A DNA stretch of 64,000 nt from Brachycybe producta (taxonomy: Eukaryota; Arthropoda; Diplopoda; Playtdesmida; Andrognathidae). The DNA lies in contig JAUPFP010000020.1 of assembly GCA_036925085.1 (NCBI GenBank), positions 2,306,001 through 2,370,000 on the forward strand, read 5' to 3'. The notes under the pieces were generated by a model. It saw only the letters and a program-made list of their open reading frames with translations, searched no databases and had not been told where the DNA came from. The translations under genes were made by a program, and so were the position numbers. This document shows, piece by piece, positions 32,600 through 43,303 of the stretch; position 1 is the first letter of the stretch; every line of letters begins with the position of its first letter.

Positions 32600-33366
32600 A
32601 AATGACTTCGAAAAGTCTCCGCAAAGGGCGCTAGTATCGTTTTTCTATTTAGCCCATAGTCCCAATGTTAAAGAAAAAATATTAATTTTTAAAATACACA
32701 GTCGCAGCGGCAATACGTTTATTTTTCATATTTAAAGTTGTCCAATATTAAACTTTCAAAGTGCAATGTGCACCTTAAATATATGCTGATCGAGTGATAT
32801 AATGACACAAAATTGGTAAGTGCGGTTATATTTTTAAAAACTTTCAAAATTGCGAATTTTTATGCTGAACTCCATCGAGTACGTGCTCGTAAAAATACCT
32901 AAAAAATAATTTTTTTAAAAAAAAAAACACATTTAAACCATATTGAAGCCAATACATTGGTGCACATCCTGATTTTTTTTATGGTTTTTTAAAATTATTT
33001 TTAGGTATTTTTACGAGCATTTTAATGGATGTTTGTTTTTTTCTTATTTGGAGCGTACTCAATGGAGTTTAACGTAAGAGTTAGAAATTCGCGATTTTGA
33101 AATTGGTTGGTTTTTAAAAATATAACCGCACTTAACAATTTTTTGTCATTATATCACTCGATCAGCATATATTTATCTTGCATATTGCACGTTGAAAACT
33201 TAATATTGGACAAGTTTAAATATGAAAAATAAACATATTGCCGCGACTGTGTATTTTAAAAATTAATATTTTTTCTTTAACATTGGGTCTATGGGCTCAA
33301 TAGAAAAACGATGCTAGCGCTCTTTGCAGAGATTTTCCGAAGTAATTTTGTGATGTAGCCTCTTAA
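32600..33366. mobile_element. TTAA foldback element, family A, copy 6
   Basis: The left end is slightly truncated (ACTTCGAAAAGTCTCCGC). The right end GATGTAGCCTCTTAA is complete. Both arms and the central GGCGTACTCAATGG-type motifs are present. Confidence 0.82.
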
Positions 33367-33485
33367 GACTTCTTAGTCAAAGGTAGAAGTAAACTCATAA
33401 ACCTATAAGTGAAACTTTCTATCAAAAGTTGTTGAGTTCAGCACTATTCTTGACTTAGCAATCATTAAGAATACTACCCTATGTC

Positions 33486-33859
33486 TTAAGGTGGGTCCAG
33501 ACTAGAACAGAACATGTTCACGAACGTTTCCAAAGAACATCATGTTCGTTATTCTGTTCGCTGTGGCCGAATATCCAAACTTGAACAGAACATGTTCTTG
33601 GTTGGTAACTTCGGCTGCTGTCAGTACCTCCAAATGACTGGATGTTCGGGGAAGTGTTCGCCGAGACGCCCATACTACTCGTGGCCCGAACACGAACATC
33701 CTTTGATGTGACGGGCAAAAACCGACAACTGGTGGGTCTGGGCCGAACAGAACAATGAACAAAATTTGTTACAGAGAAGTGTTTAGAAAACTGTCCACAC
33801 TGTTCGCGAACAGTGTTCTGTTCGTTATTCTTATCGATAGCCTGGTGGACGCACCCTTA
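33486..33859. mobile_element. TTAA-ended MITE rich in GAACA motifs
   Basis: TTAAGGTGGGTCCAGACTAG to CTGGTGGACGCACCCTTA. Inside, GAACAGAACATGTTC-type palindromes recur many times on both arms. Non-coding despite a 66-86-codon ORF on each strand. Confidence 0.65.
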
Positions 33860-34114
33860 CACTACCTTTGATTAAACATTTATTAAGTGTTTAACCCATA
33901 GTTTTATGTAAAAGTTGATGAGTTTAGCATTATTTTTTTACTAAAGCAGTCTTTAAAAACATGGCCATTAATGCCTCAGGAATGACGACATATACAGGGT
34001 GTCCTTTCAGAAATGACGCTACTTAAAATATGCAGTTAAAATAGTTTTTATAGTATAATATCCCATCTGGTAAATGTGATAGTAATGTTCGGTTTATAAA
34101 AATGGCATTTTCAT

Positions 34115-34544
34115 TTAAGCGGCTACATCACAAAATTACTTTGAAAAATCTCTGCAAAAAGCACTAGCATCGTTTTTCTATTGAGGTCATAGTTAAAGAT
34201 GTTAAAGAAAAAATGTTAATTTTTAAAATACACAGTCGCGGCAATATGTTTGTTTTTCATATTTAAAGTTGTCCAATATCAAGTTTTCAGAGTGCAATGT
34301 GCACCTTAAATATACGCTGATCTGATCGAGTGATAGATATTTTTTAAACTCAATCAGCATATATTTAAGGTGCACATTCAACTTCGAAAACTTAATATTG
34401 GACAACTTTAAATAGGAAAAATAAACATATTGCCGCGAATCTGTATTTTAATAAATTAACATTTTTGGGTCTATGTGCTCAATAGAAAAACGATGCGAGC
34501 ACTCTTTGTGAAGATTTTGTGAAGTAATTTAGCAAGCCTGTTAA
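34115..34544. mobile_element. TTAA foldback family A, internally deleted copy
   Basis: TTAAGCGGCTACATCAC to CAAGCCTGTTAA. The central third found in other copies is deleted, leaving the two arms (GTGCACCTTAAATATACG, ATATTTAAGGTGCACATTC). Confidence 0.8.
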
Positions 34545-34547
34545 CGT

Positions 34548-35125
34548 ATTTCGTTGCTTTGCCTTCTTGCCATTCGCTCCTGGAACTGTTTGTTTTTTCA
34601 CCACAACTCAATGCTGTCCAATTTGGAGCCCATTTAGAAGCAACTGAAAAGCACGAAATAGAAATGGTACAGCGTAGGGCTGCAAGATTTGTGGAAGGAA
34701 GATACGTGTATGTATACTGACAGTGTATCTTCTATGTTTCAGGAACTAAATGGGAATCATTAGCAGGCCGAAGAAATTACCAAAGCCTTGCTCTTTTAGG
34801 ACGTTTAATGACACATCATAATATTGCACTACTTAATGACTTATTAAATATACATTCTCGTAAGGGAAGACACGGGCATTCAAAGACTTTAAAAGAAGTA
34901 ATGGCCAGAACTGATGCATATTTTTGGTTTTCTTTCCCAATTGTTATTATAGACTATGGAATTCTCTTCCAGTTGATAGTTCTTTGTTAGGACGATTTCA
35001 ATTTAACAATGATGTCATGTTTTTACCTGAATGAGTGAATGACAATCATTTGTGATCGGGAGCGATCCCCCCTGTCACATGGCTTTTAAGCCAATTGCAG
35101 GTGTACTGAGTTGAATTGAATACAG
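34548..35125 (+). mobile_element. LINE C-terminal fragment (CR1/L2/Jockey type)
   Basis: In several frames it reads KHEIEMVQRRAARFVEG, TDSVSSMFQ and LKWESLAGRRNYQSLALLGR, then LWNSLPVDSS, the usual end of the RT ORF in this LINE group. It finishes with a GAGTTGAATTGAAT tail. Frameshifts make it a relic. No RT catalytic part remains. Confidence 0.78.
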
Positions 35126-35342
35126 TATATGAGGACAGATAAGCAATCGAGAAGGATGATTCTTATCTATATGCTTGCGACGCTTAGAAAATAGTGGTTG
35201 GTTCCCTATAAAATGAATGATATTTTTGTCACTAGATGACACTTGTCATGTATGTACGTGCATGGCGCCTATTGTCCACTTTATAAACCGATAATTATTA
35301 AAGAAATTGTGCCATTTCTAAAGGGACACCTTGTACTTCAAG

Positions 35343-36014
35343 CATGGGTGGGTAAATGTCACAAAAGTAATGTTTTATACGTTGACGTATAATACGTGAC
35401 GTATTATACTGTATAAAACTTATAAAATCTGTATAAAATGTACAAAAACCTACTATAAAATCACAAATTTAACGCCTATAAAATATTAAACCCCCACTCA
35501 AAAGTTTGTTTTCATTTAACTTGAACCAAGTTAATTGAAAACAAAATTGATACAATGATTGAGCCGGCAGAAAAAAGTACTAAGCATTCCAGCAGCCACA
35601 GCTGTGCTGGAAAGATTTGTTTTCGAACTGGTCTTAGGTTCATTCTGCAATAATGAGTAGGCTCTCGCCAGAGAAATAAAAAAAAATTGTTTACATTTAT
35701 CACGTTTTTAAAGTGCAAGATAAACAGCTTTCTGATGAGTAGTAATAATATTTCAAATAACAGTTACATTTAAATTTTAAAATATTTAATTTTTCTTTTC
35801 AGCCTTTTTTTGTTGTTGTTGCAATTTTCCAGGATTTTTCTCATTGCAAATTGGCGACTGTTTTTTGAATGAAACACTTTTTGTACTTTTTTTAGTTTTA
35901 TACGTTTGGTTTTATACGTACACAAAATAAGTTTTATACGTTACGTATTATACGGTATAATATACGATATAAAATCATGTATAATACGTGATGTATTATA
36001 CCTACCCATCCGTG
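35343..36014. mobile_element. hAT-like element with TATAC-rich arms, 672 bp
   Basis: CATGGGTGGGTA at the left, TACCCATCCGTG at the right. The flanks ACTTCAAG and AATTCAAG form an 8-bp duplication with one mismatch. The arms hold inverted ATAATACGTGACGTATTATAC-type runs. It has no transposase ORF. A partial copy lies around 57410-57480. Confidence 0.75.
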
Positions 36015-36269
36015 AATTCAAGTATCACGGTTGTATTTGAGAATACCTTAACGTTGTACGAGGTAGTTTTTGAGGCGTTTAAAAAAATACTGAATTTGTT
36101 TGAAATCGACTTCAATCTGAAGAGTGAAACTAGTGAAATGATTTCTAAGAAGAGTAAACAACTTGCTAAGGGATTGAGGTCTCATTTACCTATTGGTAGT
36201 GCATTTTCATTGGCTAGCCTAATGGTTGTGTCCAGGAACTGCAATGTTTTATCAATGCAAGAAAATTAG
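36015..36269 (+). other. Unidentified open reading frame after the hAT-like element
   Basis: An 80-85-codon frame ending TAG at 36267-36269 with a balanced composition (it contains LTLYEVVFEAFKKILNLFEI and SKKSKQLAKGLRSHLPIGSA). AATAAA follows at about 36279. The TTCAAG before 36023 could serve as an acceptor. I recognise no family; it could be chance or part of an old element. Confidence 0.25.
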
Positions 36270-36587
36270 GCGTTCTCAAATAAAACCAATTCACTTTGTT
36301 ACCTAGAGAAGGAAAAATATATTTACCAATTTTTTCATTACGCTTTTGTTTTAATTTTATTTGGCTTACGTTTCTCGTAAAGGAAGGTCTGCATCTCTAG
36401 CACTGCCTACCACTCTTTACGGCAATGGACAGTGGGCACATATGGTTACTTTATGGGGGGCTATATCGTGTTAGCAACGAGTCAACTTTATTCCATCAAT
36501 CCAGGGATACCACTGGTTAAAGCTTAGACCCAACATTTTAAGGGTTCATTCCACTTCTGATTAACACAGCTTGAATTTGATACGTGC

Positions 36588-37070
36588 ACTTGAGAGACTA
36601 CATCACAAAATTACTTCGAAAAATCTCTGCAAAGAACGCTAGCATCGTTTTTCTATTGAGCCCATAGACACAGTCGCGGCAATATGTTTATTTTTCGTAT
36701 TTAAAGTTGTCCAATATTAAAGTTCTCAAAGTGCAATGTGCACCATAAATTTATGTTGATCGAGTGTTTTTTGTCATTATATCACTCTATATCGCTAAAA
36801 TATTCAAGTTATTAAAAATAAAATTATCGTCTTAATTAAAATATTAATGGTATGAATAAGGGCCGATATTTTTTATCGGCCGTTAGTTATAGTAGCCCAT
36901 ATATCGCCCCATTGACGTCCGTGGCGCTTCTAGTCTTTTAAGGTGCACATTGGACTTTTTAATCTTAATATTGGACAACTTTAACAGTGGGTCTATGGAT
37001 TCAATAGAAAAACGATGCTAGCGTTCTTTGCGGAGATTTTTTGAAGTAATTTTGTGATGTAGCCTCTTAA
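36588..37070. mobile_element. TTAA foldback family A with family E fragment inside
   Basis: It starts TTGAGAGACTACATCAC and ends GATGTAGCCTCTTAA. Its centre (36830-36935) is a piece of family E (GGCCGATATTTTTTATCGG, GACGTCCGTGGCGCTTCTAG). Confidence 0.75.
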
Positions 37071-37634
37071 AAAGAAATCCAAGACCTTCATGTATAAGTT
37101 CAGCCTCCTATACTCACGATAAGTTCAGTTAAGCCGTCTGCAGACCAAGCTTGCAATCCTTTCTGGAACAGTTTGCAAACAGAAACAGAATCCGGTATAG
37201 ACGGGGAGCTCGCTAACAGTTTCAGAGCTATTTGCGAACCGGTACAAATGTTCGTTCTTGAGGCGGTACGTCAAAGGGATGATTCTCGAACATCTGCAGA
37301 ACAGAGGTTGGTTTCTGTTGTGGTTCTCGTCAGTTTATAATTATTACAAACAATTTGTACAAAAATTATTACAAACAAATTTAACAACGCAAACTCTTTG
37401 AAGAACTAAAAAAAAAATCTCGAGAGCTGCTCGCCCTGCGAATGCTGGAACAGGCTAATTTTCTTATGTAGACATATTAAGCGCGCGAACATCTAATCAT
37501 GGTCTGTATGTGGCTTCATATATAAGCAAGATTATCCCCCCCCCCCCATAAAATTGGTCAACAGTTTCTCCAAGGCAGCGTTTCCCAAATGGTGTTTCCA
37601 CAAGAACCCTGGGGTTCCTCCAGAAGGAGGTGCC
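37071..37634. other. Unassigned intergenic sequence
   Basis: It contains AACAGTTTGCAAACAG and GAACCGGTACAAATGTTCG motifs, possibly one arm of a MITE related to 33.5 kb, and a C9 run at 37538. No gene seen. Confidence 0.35.
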
Positions 37635-37973
37635 CAGAGCCTTGTTGAGGACATATTTTTTTTTAATCTCATCTGGACGATTTAGTATCTCATCCAGACG
37701 AGATAGTCGGGTCAGGATGAAAGGATGAACTCTTAAAACCTGAAACAAAATGCAAATAAAATTGGCTGAACACTGTATTAACATGGGTGCGAAACAACAT
37801 AATCACCGATATTTAAAAAAAATATAGTGTTCCTCCAATTCTATATCCATTCTGTTTCTAGGTTTAGAGTTACCCTACAATGTTCATCCTTTTATCCAGA
37901 CCCAACTTAGTATCTCGTCCGGACGAGATAAAAAAAATATTCCATGTCCTCAACAGGGCTCTGTACTCGTGAT
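37635..37973. mobile_element. MITE family G, copy 1
   Basis: CAGAGCCTTGTTGAGGACAT to ATGTCCTCAACAGGGCTCTG, with CTCATCTGGACGA and TCGTCCGGACGAGAT next to the ends. A second copy is at 52442-52838. Confidence 0.75.
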
Positions 37974-38113
37974 ACTCTGTACGTGATTTTTTAAATGTGA
38001 AATTAACAGTGAACTTGATACTCTTAATTATCATTTTATTAAGAATGAGAACCCATTATTTATTTTATTCATATCTACTTCTTTTGTTATTTTTCTATAC
38101 GATATTATGGGTA

Positions 38114-38682
38114 TGAAACACTTGTCATAAAGCCATTTGCCCTAAAGGGTCATTTGCCATAAAACCATTTCCCCTAAAGGGACGTTTGCCCTAATCAGTA
38201 GTCTAAATGTGTTATTTGGCGTTTTTTGTGCAAATATGGCATGCAGAACCTATACTCCACTGAAAGACACTAAACCATATGAAAAGCGAGAACAAAAAAG
38301 TGTTTTAGGGAAAATGTCCTTTTAGGGCAAAAATGACCCTTTAGGGAAAGTGTCTTTTGGGCAAATGTCTCTTTAGGGAAAGAGTATTTTGGGCAAATGT
38401 ACCTTTAGGGCAAATGTCCCTTTAGGGAAAGTGTCTTTTGGGCAAATGTACCTTTAGGGCAAATGTCCCTTTAGGGAAAGGGTCTTTTGGGCAAATGTCC
38501 CTTTAGGGAAAGTGTCTTTTGGGCAAATGTCCCTTTAATGCAAATGGTTTTAGGGCAGATGGCCTTTTAGGGAAAGTGTCTTTAGGGCAAACGTCCTTTT
38601 AGGAAAAGTGTCTTTAGGGCAAGTGTCTATGGCAAATGTCCCTTTAGGGCAAATGTCTATATCGCGATATTATGCATAGTAT
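38114..38682. repeat. Minisatellite-armed foldback, family B, expanded copy
   Basis: The right arm (38310-38670) is an expanded array of TTTAGGGAAAGTGTCTTTTG and GGGCAAATGTCCCTTTAGGG units in irregular higher order. The left arm is short. The centre GCGTTTTTTGTGCAAATATG is conserved. Confidence 0.78.
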
Positions 38683-39401
38683 TATGTAAAAAATACTATA
38701 GGGGTTCCGACCACATTATAAAAGGGTTCCGTGACCAAATTTGAGACCATTGGGGAAACGCTGCTCTAAGGTTAACGGTGGCAGATATTAACGTGATAAT
38801 GCTTTTTGTTTACTCAACAGTTCAGTTTGAATTATCATTACTAATAAATTGTAATTTATCATTAAAATCAATATAACCATTAAATTTGAAATTAATTAAA
38901 ACTCGTAATACATAAATCTCCTCGACAAAAATGTTGCAACAGAGATTAATTTGAATTGGTAGTCGATACTGTTTATGTAGCGACTTTAGCCTCTTTGTAA
39001 ATGTGAACATCAACTAATCCCATGCCGAGAAGGCGAAGGCCAATTTCCCTAGACGTAACGTTTAACTTTGGAATATAACTGTACATGTCTACCGCTGCTC
39101 AGATCCAAGACTTGTGCAAGTTATTCCCTAGACGATACAAGCATATTGCTGAAATTTTAGCTCAGTTGCGAACATTTTATTGTGAAAAGCATGTCGTCGG
39201 AAGAAGAGGTTGTCAACAATAAGCGGCATGGTCACAAAAACAGCGAAGCTGAATGAAGATTGCCCAAACTCCCCTTACACGCCCTTGCACAGGTCTTAAA
39301 ACTGCGCGATTTTCCCCCCACCTACAAGCTTAAGTATACTTACGACGATAGACATGTGCAGTTAATTATTTCACTTTCTTTAATTTTGTTTTAATTTTTA
39401 C
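38683..39401. other. Intergenic sequence, no gene recognised
   Basis: A small ORF at 39193-39258 begins MSSEEEVVNNKRH in a fair Kozak context, but no splice donor keeps it open and no family is recognised. Confidence 0.35.
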
Positions 39402-39824
39402 TAGGGATGGGACATTCGAATGCTCGAATTCCGCGAATCTTGAAAATTTTTCGATATTTGCAAACTCGAATCTTCGCCGCTTTTTTTGTCTTTCAAATCT
39501 TTCGAATCCTAACTTAAAAAAACTGTTAAAAACTTTGGTAAAATTAGTTTTAACTCCATTGACGTCCAATAGAAGCGTTCACTAACAAAAAAAACGGCGA
39601 TTGTTGCAATTTCGATGGTTGGACCCGGATCACCAATATCACCTTATGGCGATCCTGACTGTCACACTGATTTTTTTATTATTAATAGTTTAATATGATT
39701 TCATTTATTTGTATCTTCTTAATGAACAATATAGCATTCTTATATGAAGGATTCGGGAGATTTGAGGGATTCGCGAACCTTTTAGGATTCGGATTTGAGA
39801 AAATTTACGATACGTCTCACCTCT
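39402..39824. mobile_element. hAT-like MITE family K, copy 1
   Basis: TAGGGATGGGACATTCGAAT to GATACGTCTCACCTCTTA. Conserved internal segments include CCACCGAAATTGCAACAATC-like and GACGTCCAATAGAAGCG sequence. Related copies are at 43582 and 54438 in the opposite orientation. Confidence 0.72.
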
Positions 39825-40191
39825 TAATTTTTACCTTTTTGTGGAAAAGAAACGAGTAACAACATGTTATAGTCACTATAGCCGAACTGTCGAAAAGTGC
39901 ATTTTTATCTAATTTTGAATTTTCACAACTGTGGACCCTTCCTCCCACCAAACATCCGTGTATGAACCATGATTTTTGTTATTTTTATTGGATTTAGGTT
40001 TATGAAATTTTAATTTAAATCAAAGTCGTGATTTTTCAAGCTGTGTTGATTTGACACTGATTTTAAAAAAAGCTTATGACAGTGCAGAACTCTTGAGCTG
40101 CTATCAGAGCTGTGCTAGGTGTAAAACTTGCTCTGTTAATTAGGGCAAACCAGTTTTTGTTGTTACTATATGTTGATCGTGATTTCAGTCT

Positions 40192-40707
40192 TTAAGGCCT
40201 TGTTTCCATTGGGGCCGCAAAATTTTCGCTGTGTAAAAATTTCAACTGTTGAAAAATAAGTGTTTCCTATGAAGAAAATGTGTTAATGCCGCTATTAGTA
40301 GGAGAAAAGAAATTTGATATGGCGACTAATAACAGAACAAACGCGGCCCACGTTTAGTTACTATTATCGGTTGTCCATTATGTTATGCCAAATGAAGTGA
40401 GAAATCCACATTCACTGTACCACTTTAGCTAAGCCATAAGTTGCCGTGTCTCGTCAATATTTACATCGAAATGGCGTTATTTTTGTGTAAAACCATAGTA
40501 AATATATCCTACAACTAATTAAAATACATGATAGTAATAGTAACAAGGCGGGGACCAATTTTGTTATTAGTCGCTGTATCGAATTTTTCTTCTCCGTCTA
40601 AATAAACTGCATTAACACATTTTCTCCATAGGAAACACTGTTATTTTTCAATAGTTGAAAATTTTCACTGATGTCAAATTTTCGCCACAGTGGAAACAAG
40701 GCCTTAA
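40192..40707. mobile_element. TTAA foldback element, GGCCTTGTTTCCA family
   Basis: TTAAGGCCTTGTTTCCATTG to CAGTGGAAACAAGGCCTTAA, 516 bp. Long arms pair (GTTGAAAAATAAGTGTTTCC / GGAAACACTGTTATTTTTC). Confidence 0.83.
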
Positions 40708-40976
40708 CACCTCGCATTTTTACCTTCCACACATTTGACCCGATTTGACTCATCGGAAGTGATTTCAGAAGACAATTCAAAGTGTTGTTTAAACTAGAAT
40801 AGTAAATGAATCACTTAACTTTACGATTATAATTTTTAACATGTTTTATGACAATTTGAAAAAGGGCAAAATTGTAAATTAGTAATTTGCCATTTGACGT
40901 TTGTTATTTTTCGAAAAATGTCATTGAAATTGTTTTAAAAACTCTCAGTTTCTAACTAACTTTGAATTTCTTATAG

Positions 40977-41064
40977 GTATTATCACTTCCGATAAGAAGA
41001 ATATAACCTTTGGCCTAATCGAAAAACCGTCGGTTCATCAGTGTCAGTCCTTTTTAATTATTAT
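40977..41064 (+). CDS. Candidate exon of an unidentified + strand gene
   Basis: The acceptor is strong: CTAACTAAC branch-like sequence, then TTTGAATTTCTTATAG. The frame reads IITSDKKNITFGLIEKPSVH, then QCQSFLII, and the donor is AT|GTATAA. It joins in frame to 41256. Spacing of hydrophobic and Cys residues is faintly reminiscent of a PTB/PH-like strand pair, which is speculation. No upstream exon was found. Confidence 0.35.
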
Positions 41065-41255
41065 GTATAAAAATTATATTTTGTGAAATTGTTGTAGATT
41101 TTTTTGTTTTGTTTTGTTTCATCATTGATGCTTAGTATTTTAACATATTTTTTGTCAATTTTATTTTATTTGAAAATTGTTGCAAATAATAAAACTACCA
41201 AATTGTGTGGCAAAAAAGACATTAAAAATTTTCCTTTGTCATCTATTACTTTTAG

Positions 41256-41333
41256 ATGTAAGACAAAAAAGAAACAGGAAGCTGTCAACTTGACAACAAG
41301 TAGAGCACCTGCTGTATACGTGGTCAACATCAC
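41256..41333 (+). CDS. Candidate next exon of the same unidentified gene
   Basis: The acceptor is ATTACTTTTAG, the donor AC|GTGAGTA is strong. It reads CKTKKKQEAVNLTTSRAPAV and then YVVNI in the frame set by the previous candidate exon. A third frame-compatible segment could begin at 41785 (after GATTTCAG) and run to TAA at 41921-41923, but this is weak. Confidence 0.38.
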
Positions 41334-41369
41334 GTGAGTAATTGAAACGTCTTTCGATTCTTTTTTGTT

Positions 41370-41652
41370 TTTGCCCTAAAACCAATTACCGTAAAGGGAC
41401 ATTTGCCCTAGAGACATTTACCCTAATACCACTTGCCCTAAAAGGACATTTGCCATAATCAGTAGCGTAAATTTGTCATTTGGCGTTTTTTTTAACGTAC
41501 TCCACCAAAAGACAATATGGTTTTAGGGCAAATGTCCCTTTACAGCAAATGGTTTTAGGGCAAATGTCCCTTTTCAGGTAATAGTTTTATGGCAAATGGT
41601 TTTAGGGCAAGTGTCCGTAGTGCAAATGTCTTTATATAAATGTCTATTGGAA
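41370..41652. repeat. Minisatellite-armed foldback, family B, copy
   Basis: Arms GGGACATTTGCCCTAGAG and GTTTTAGGGCAAATGTCCC around the centre TTTGTCATTTGGCGTTTTT and GTACTCCACCAAAAGACA. Confidence 0.75.
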
Positions 41653-42099
41653 AATGTCGCACGACATTTCTAAGTATACGGTTTCTTATGGGTCCTTTTA
41701 TTCAAACGCGCCGTTTGTCTGCCGTCGCATCAGTGCTGCGAACCCCTCTTGCCGGATTATTGTCCAGGTGTGTGGGGATTTCAGTCCAAGATGGATGATG
41801 TTAACGTTGAAAGAATCATTCGCCGATTGGCAGCACTTACGATTTCCCCAACAGGAATTTGCTGACGTGTGTTGTGCAACACAAAACGCGTGTATAAAAA
41901 GAAACGTAGAACACGCCCGATAATCTGCCATTGTAAAGGCGGTCTTAAAGTGTTGACCACTGGTTTATCAGGTTTAGTTTGGATTGTCACAAGACGATCA
42001 AGCTAAAGTTGTTTCCGGTCTGGGATGAAAAGTGGAGCATGGAATAACCAGGCACATACTGTACATCTTGTGTCGGCAATATCTGGCATTGGTGCTTTA

Positions 42100-42440
42100 C
42101 CCCACCCCACCCGCAAAGCGAGCCACAAATATTAGCAAACACTTCAGTGTAGTGCTAAACACGTTTGAAATTTAGCAGCTGTTAAATTTCGGTAACCGAA
42201 AATTTTCTTTAGGGTCTTGCGAGATACCCAATTTTGGGAAGTTCCAAATGACTTCACCGTTTTTTCTAGGCTATGCTAGTTGTGATAGGCTCCAGATTTT
42301 GCAGAGTTTCAAGTGGCTTCTGGGGGTGTTGCAGTTTCACAAACATCCTGGCACCTTCACAATTTTGAGAGGCTCGTATAAAATTATATTCTATTATGTT
42401 GTTAACAACCGTCTTGAGACTTTGAAGAATATACGCTCGT
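42100..42440. repeat. Repeat present again inverted at 44735-44985
   Basis: Segments TTAGCAAACACTTCAG, GTGCTAAACACG, TTTAGCAGCTGTTAAATTTC and TTTTGAGAGGCTCGTATA recur in reverse order and strand near 44.74-44.98 kb. The two copies flank the CUSTOS-like gene. Confidence 0.5.
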
Positions 42441-42454
42441 ATATAGATATATAC

Positions 42455-42994
42455 AGACAATGCCACGGCTGACACTGTTAAAACAATTATCGTTTGTGAA
42501 AAAATGTTTTTAAAAGTATTTCTAACAATTTATAAAATATAAAAGGGGTATATGTCATGAATAAGAAAACAAAATTTTCATAACAAAACCTTCATAACAT
42601 GTTGAAATTCCAATAAAACGATCACAAGAGGCGAAAATACCCGAACCATGCAAACTTTTTTCCGTTGGATCGTTATCTTTTTTTTTTTTTTGCGGGAGAC
42701 CCAACGGAAAAAAAGATCTGCCAGAGATATTCATTTGTAGGAGGTACTGAATCGGGTATTTACTCCTCTTGTGTTTCCGTTTCATCGGAATACGACAGAT
42801 TATCAAAGTAAGTTAATTTTTTTTTCTTATTCATGACATACCCCTTTTATATTTTAACTAAGACCTTAATTATATTTTTAAAAACTATTTTTTGCAAACT
42901 TTAATAGTGGTAACGATGTCAGCATCCAATGTTGGCCATTATACTGTCCTCATATCGCTTCATTAACGTCTGTGGCGTCCCCCAAGCTTCTTAA
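42455..42994. mobile_element. TTAA foldback family E copy
   Basis: Family E left arm (CCACGGCTGACACTGTTAA), centre (CGTTGGATCGTTATC) and right arm to GGCGTCCCCCAAGCTTCTTAA. The extreme left terminus is lost. Confidence 0.77.
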
Positions 42995-43179
42995 TTCTAA
43001 CAATTTTGCTAAAAGCAGAATCCAGTACTGATGGACTGATAACTTGAAAACAAGTAAGCGTGTTTCCTGCACAATCATAGCATGTCGAAGATCAATGGGG
43101 ATTTTATTCTTGACGCTGATAATGATGGAAAAAAAATATACATTCGTAGTCATTTTGTGATAATGAATAATAATAATAA

Positions 43180-43185
43180 TTTATT
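43180..43185 (-). terminator. Poly(A) signal AATAAA for the CUSTOS-like gene
   Basis: TTTATT on the + strand, AATAAA on the - strand, 31 nt beyond the stop codon of the last exon. Confidence 0.6.
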
Positions 43186-43215
43186 ACTGATATTAACAGC
43201 ATTAAAGATTAATCA

Positions 43216-43303
43216 TTAATAGGCACCCTTTCCGGCCAGAACCCAATCGGAAGAAACGGCCACTGATGCAAATTTACTTTCTTCATCTTCTGTGTCGCTG
43301 TCC
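43216..43303 (-). CDS. custos: CUSTOS-like last exon
   Basis: Preceded by a strong pyrimidine tract (TTTTTTTTTCTTTCTCTCC) and GGTAG. It reads DSDTEDEESKFASVAVSSDW, then VLAGKGAY and TAA (43218-43216 on the - strand). Confidence 0.65.

Larger units (their letters stand above)
33993..35335. mobile_element. Mariner-like shell carrying a family A foldback and a LINE fragment
   Basis: The left end TACAGGGTGTCCTTTCAGAA and the right end (reverse complement TACAAGGTGTCCCTTTAGAA) are inverted repeats next to TA. The short flanking segments (GGTTTATAAAAATGGC; the inverse CACTTTATAAACCG) also pair. The inside is nested: family A copy 34115-34544 and a LINE remnant 34548-35125. Confidence 0.65.

Noticed and set aside
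36015..36269. Terminal exon of a real gene
   Set aside because: Plausible composition and nearby AATAAA, but no upstream exon, no family and a transposon end immediately before; kept only as an unidentified frame.
38310..38670. CRISPR-like array
   Set aside because: Repeats and spacers are not distinct; these are irregular minisatellite units in a eukaryotic foldback element.
39193..39258. Start of a gene (MSSEEEVVNNKRH)
   Set aside because: Stops after 21 codons and has no good donor before the stop.
41785..41860. Start of a phosphatase-like gene (MDDVNVERIIRRLAAL)
   Set aside because: Looks coding by eye but ends after 24 codons and no continuing exon was seen; another frame of the same bases fits the candidate exon chain better.
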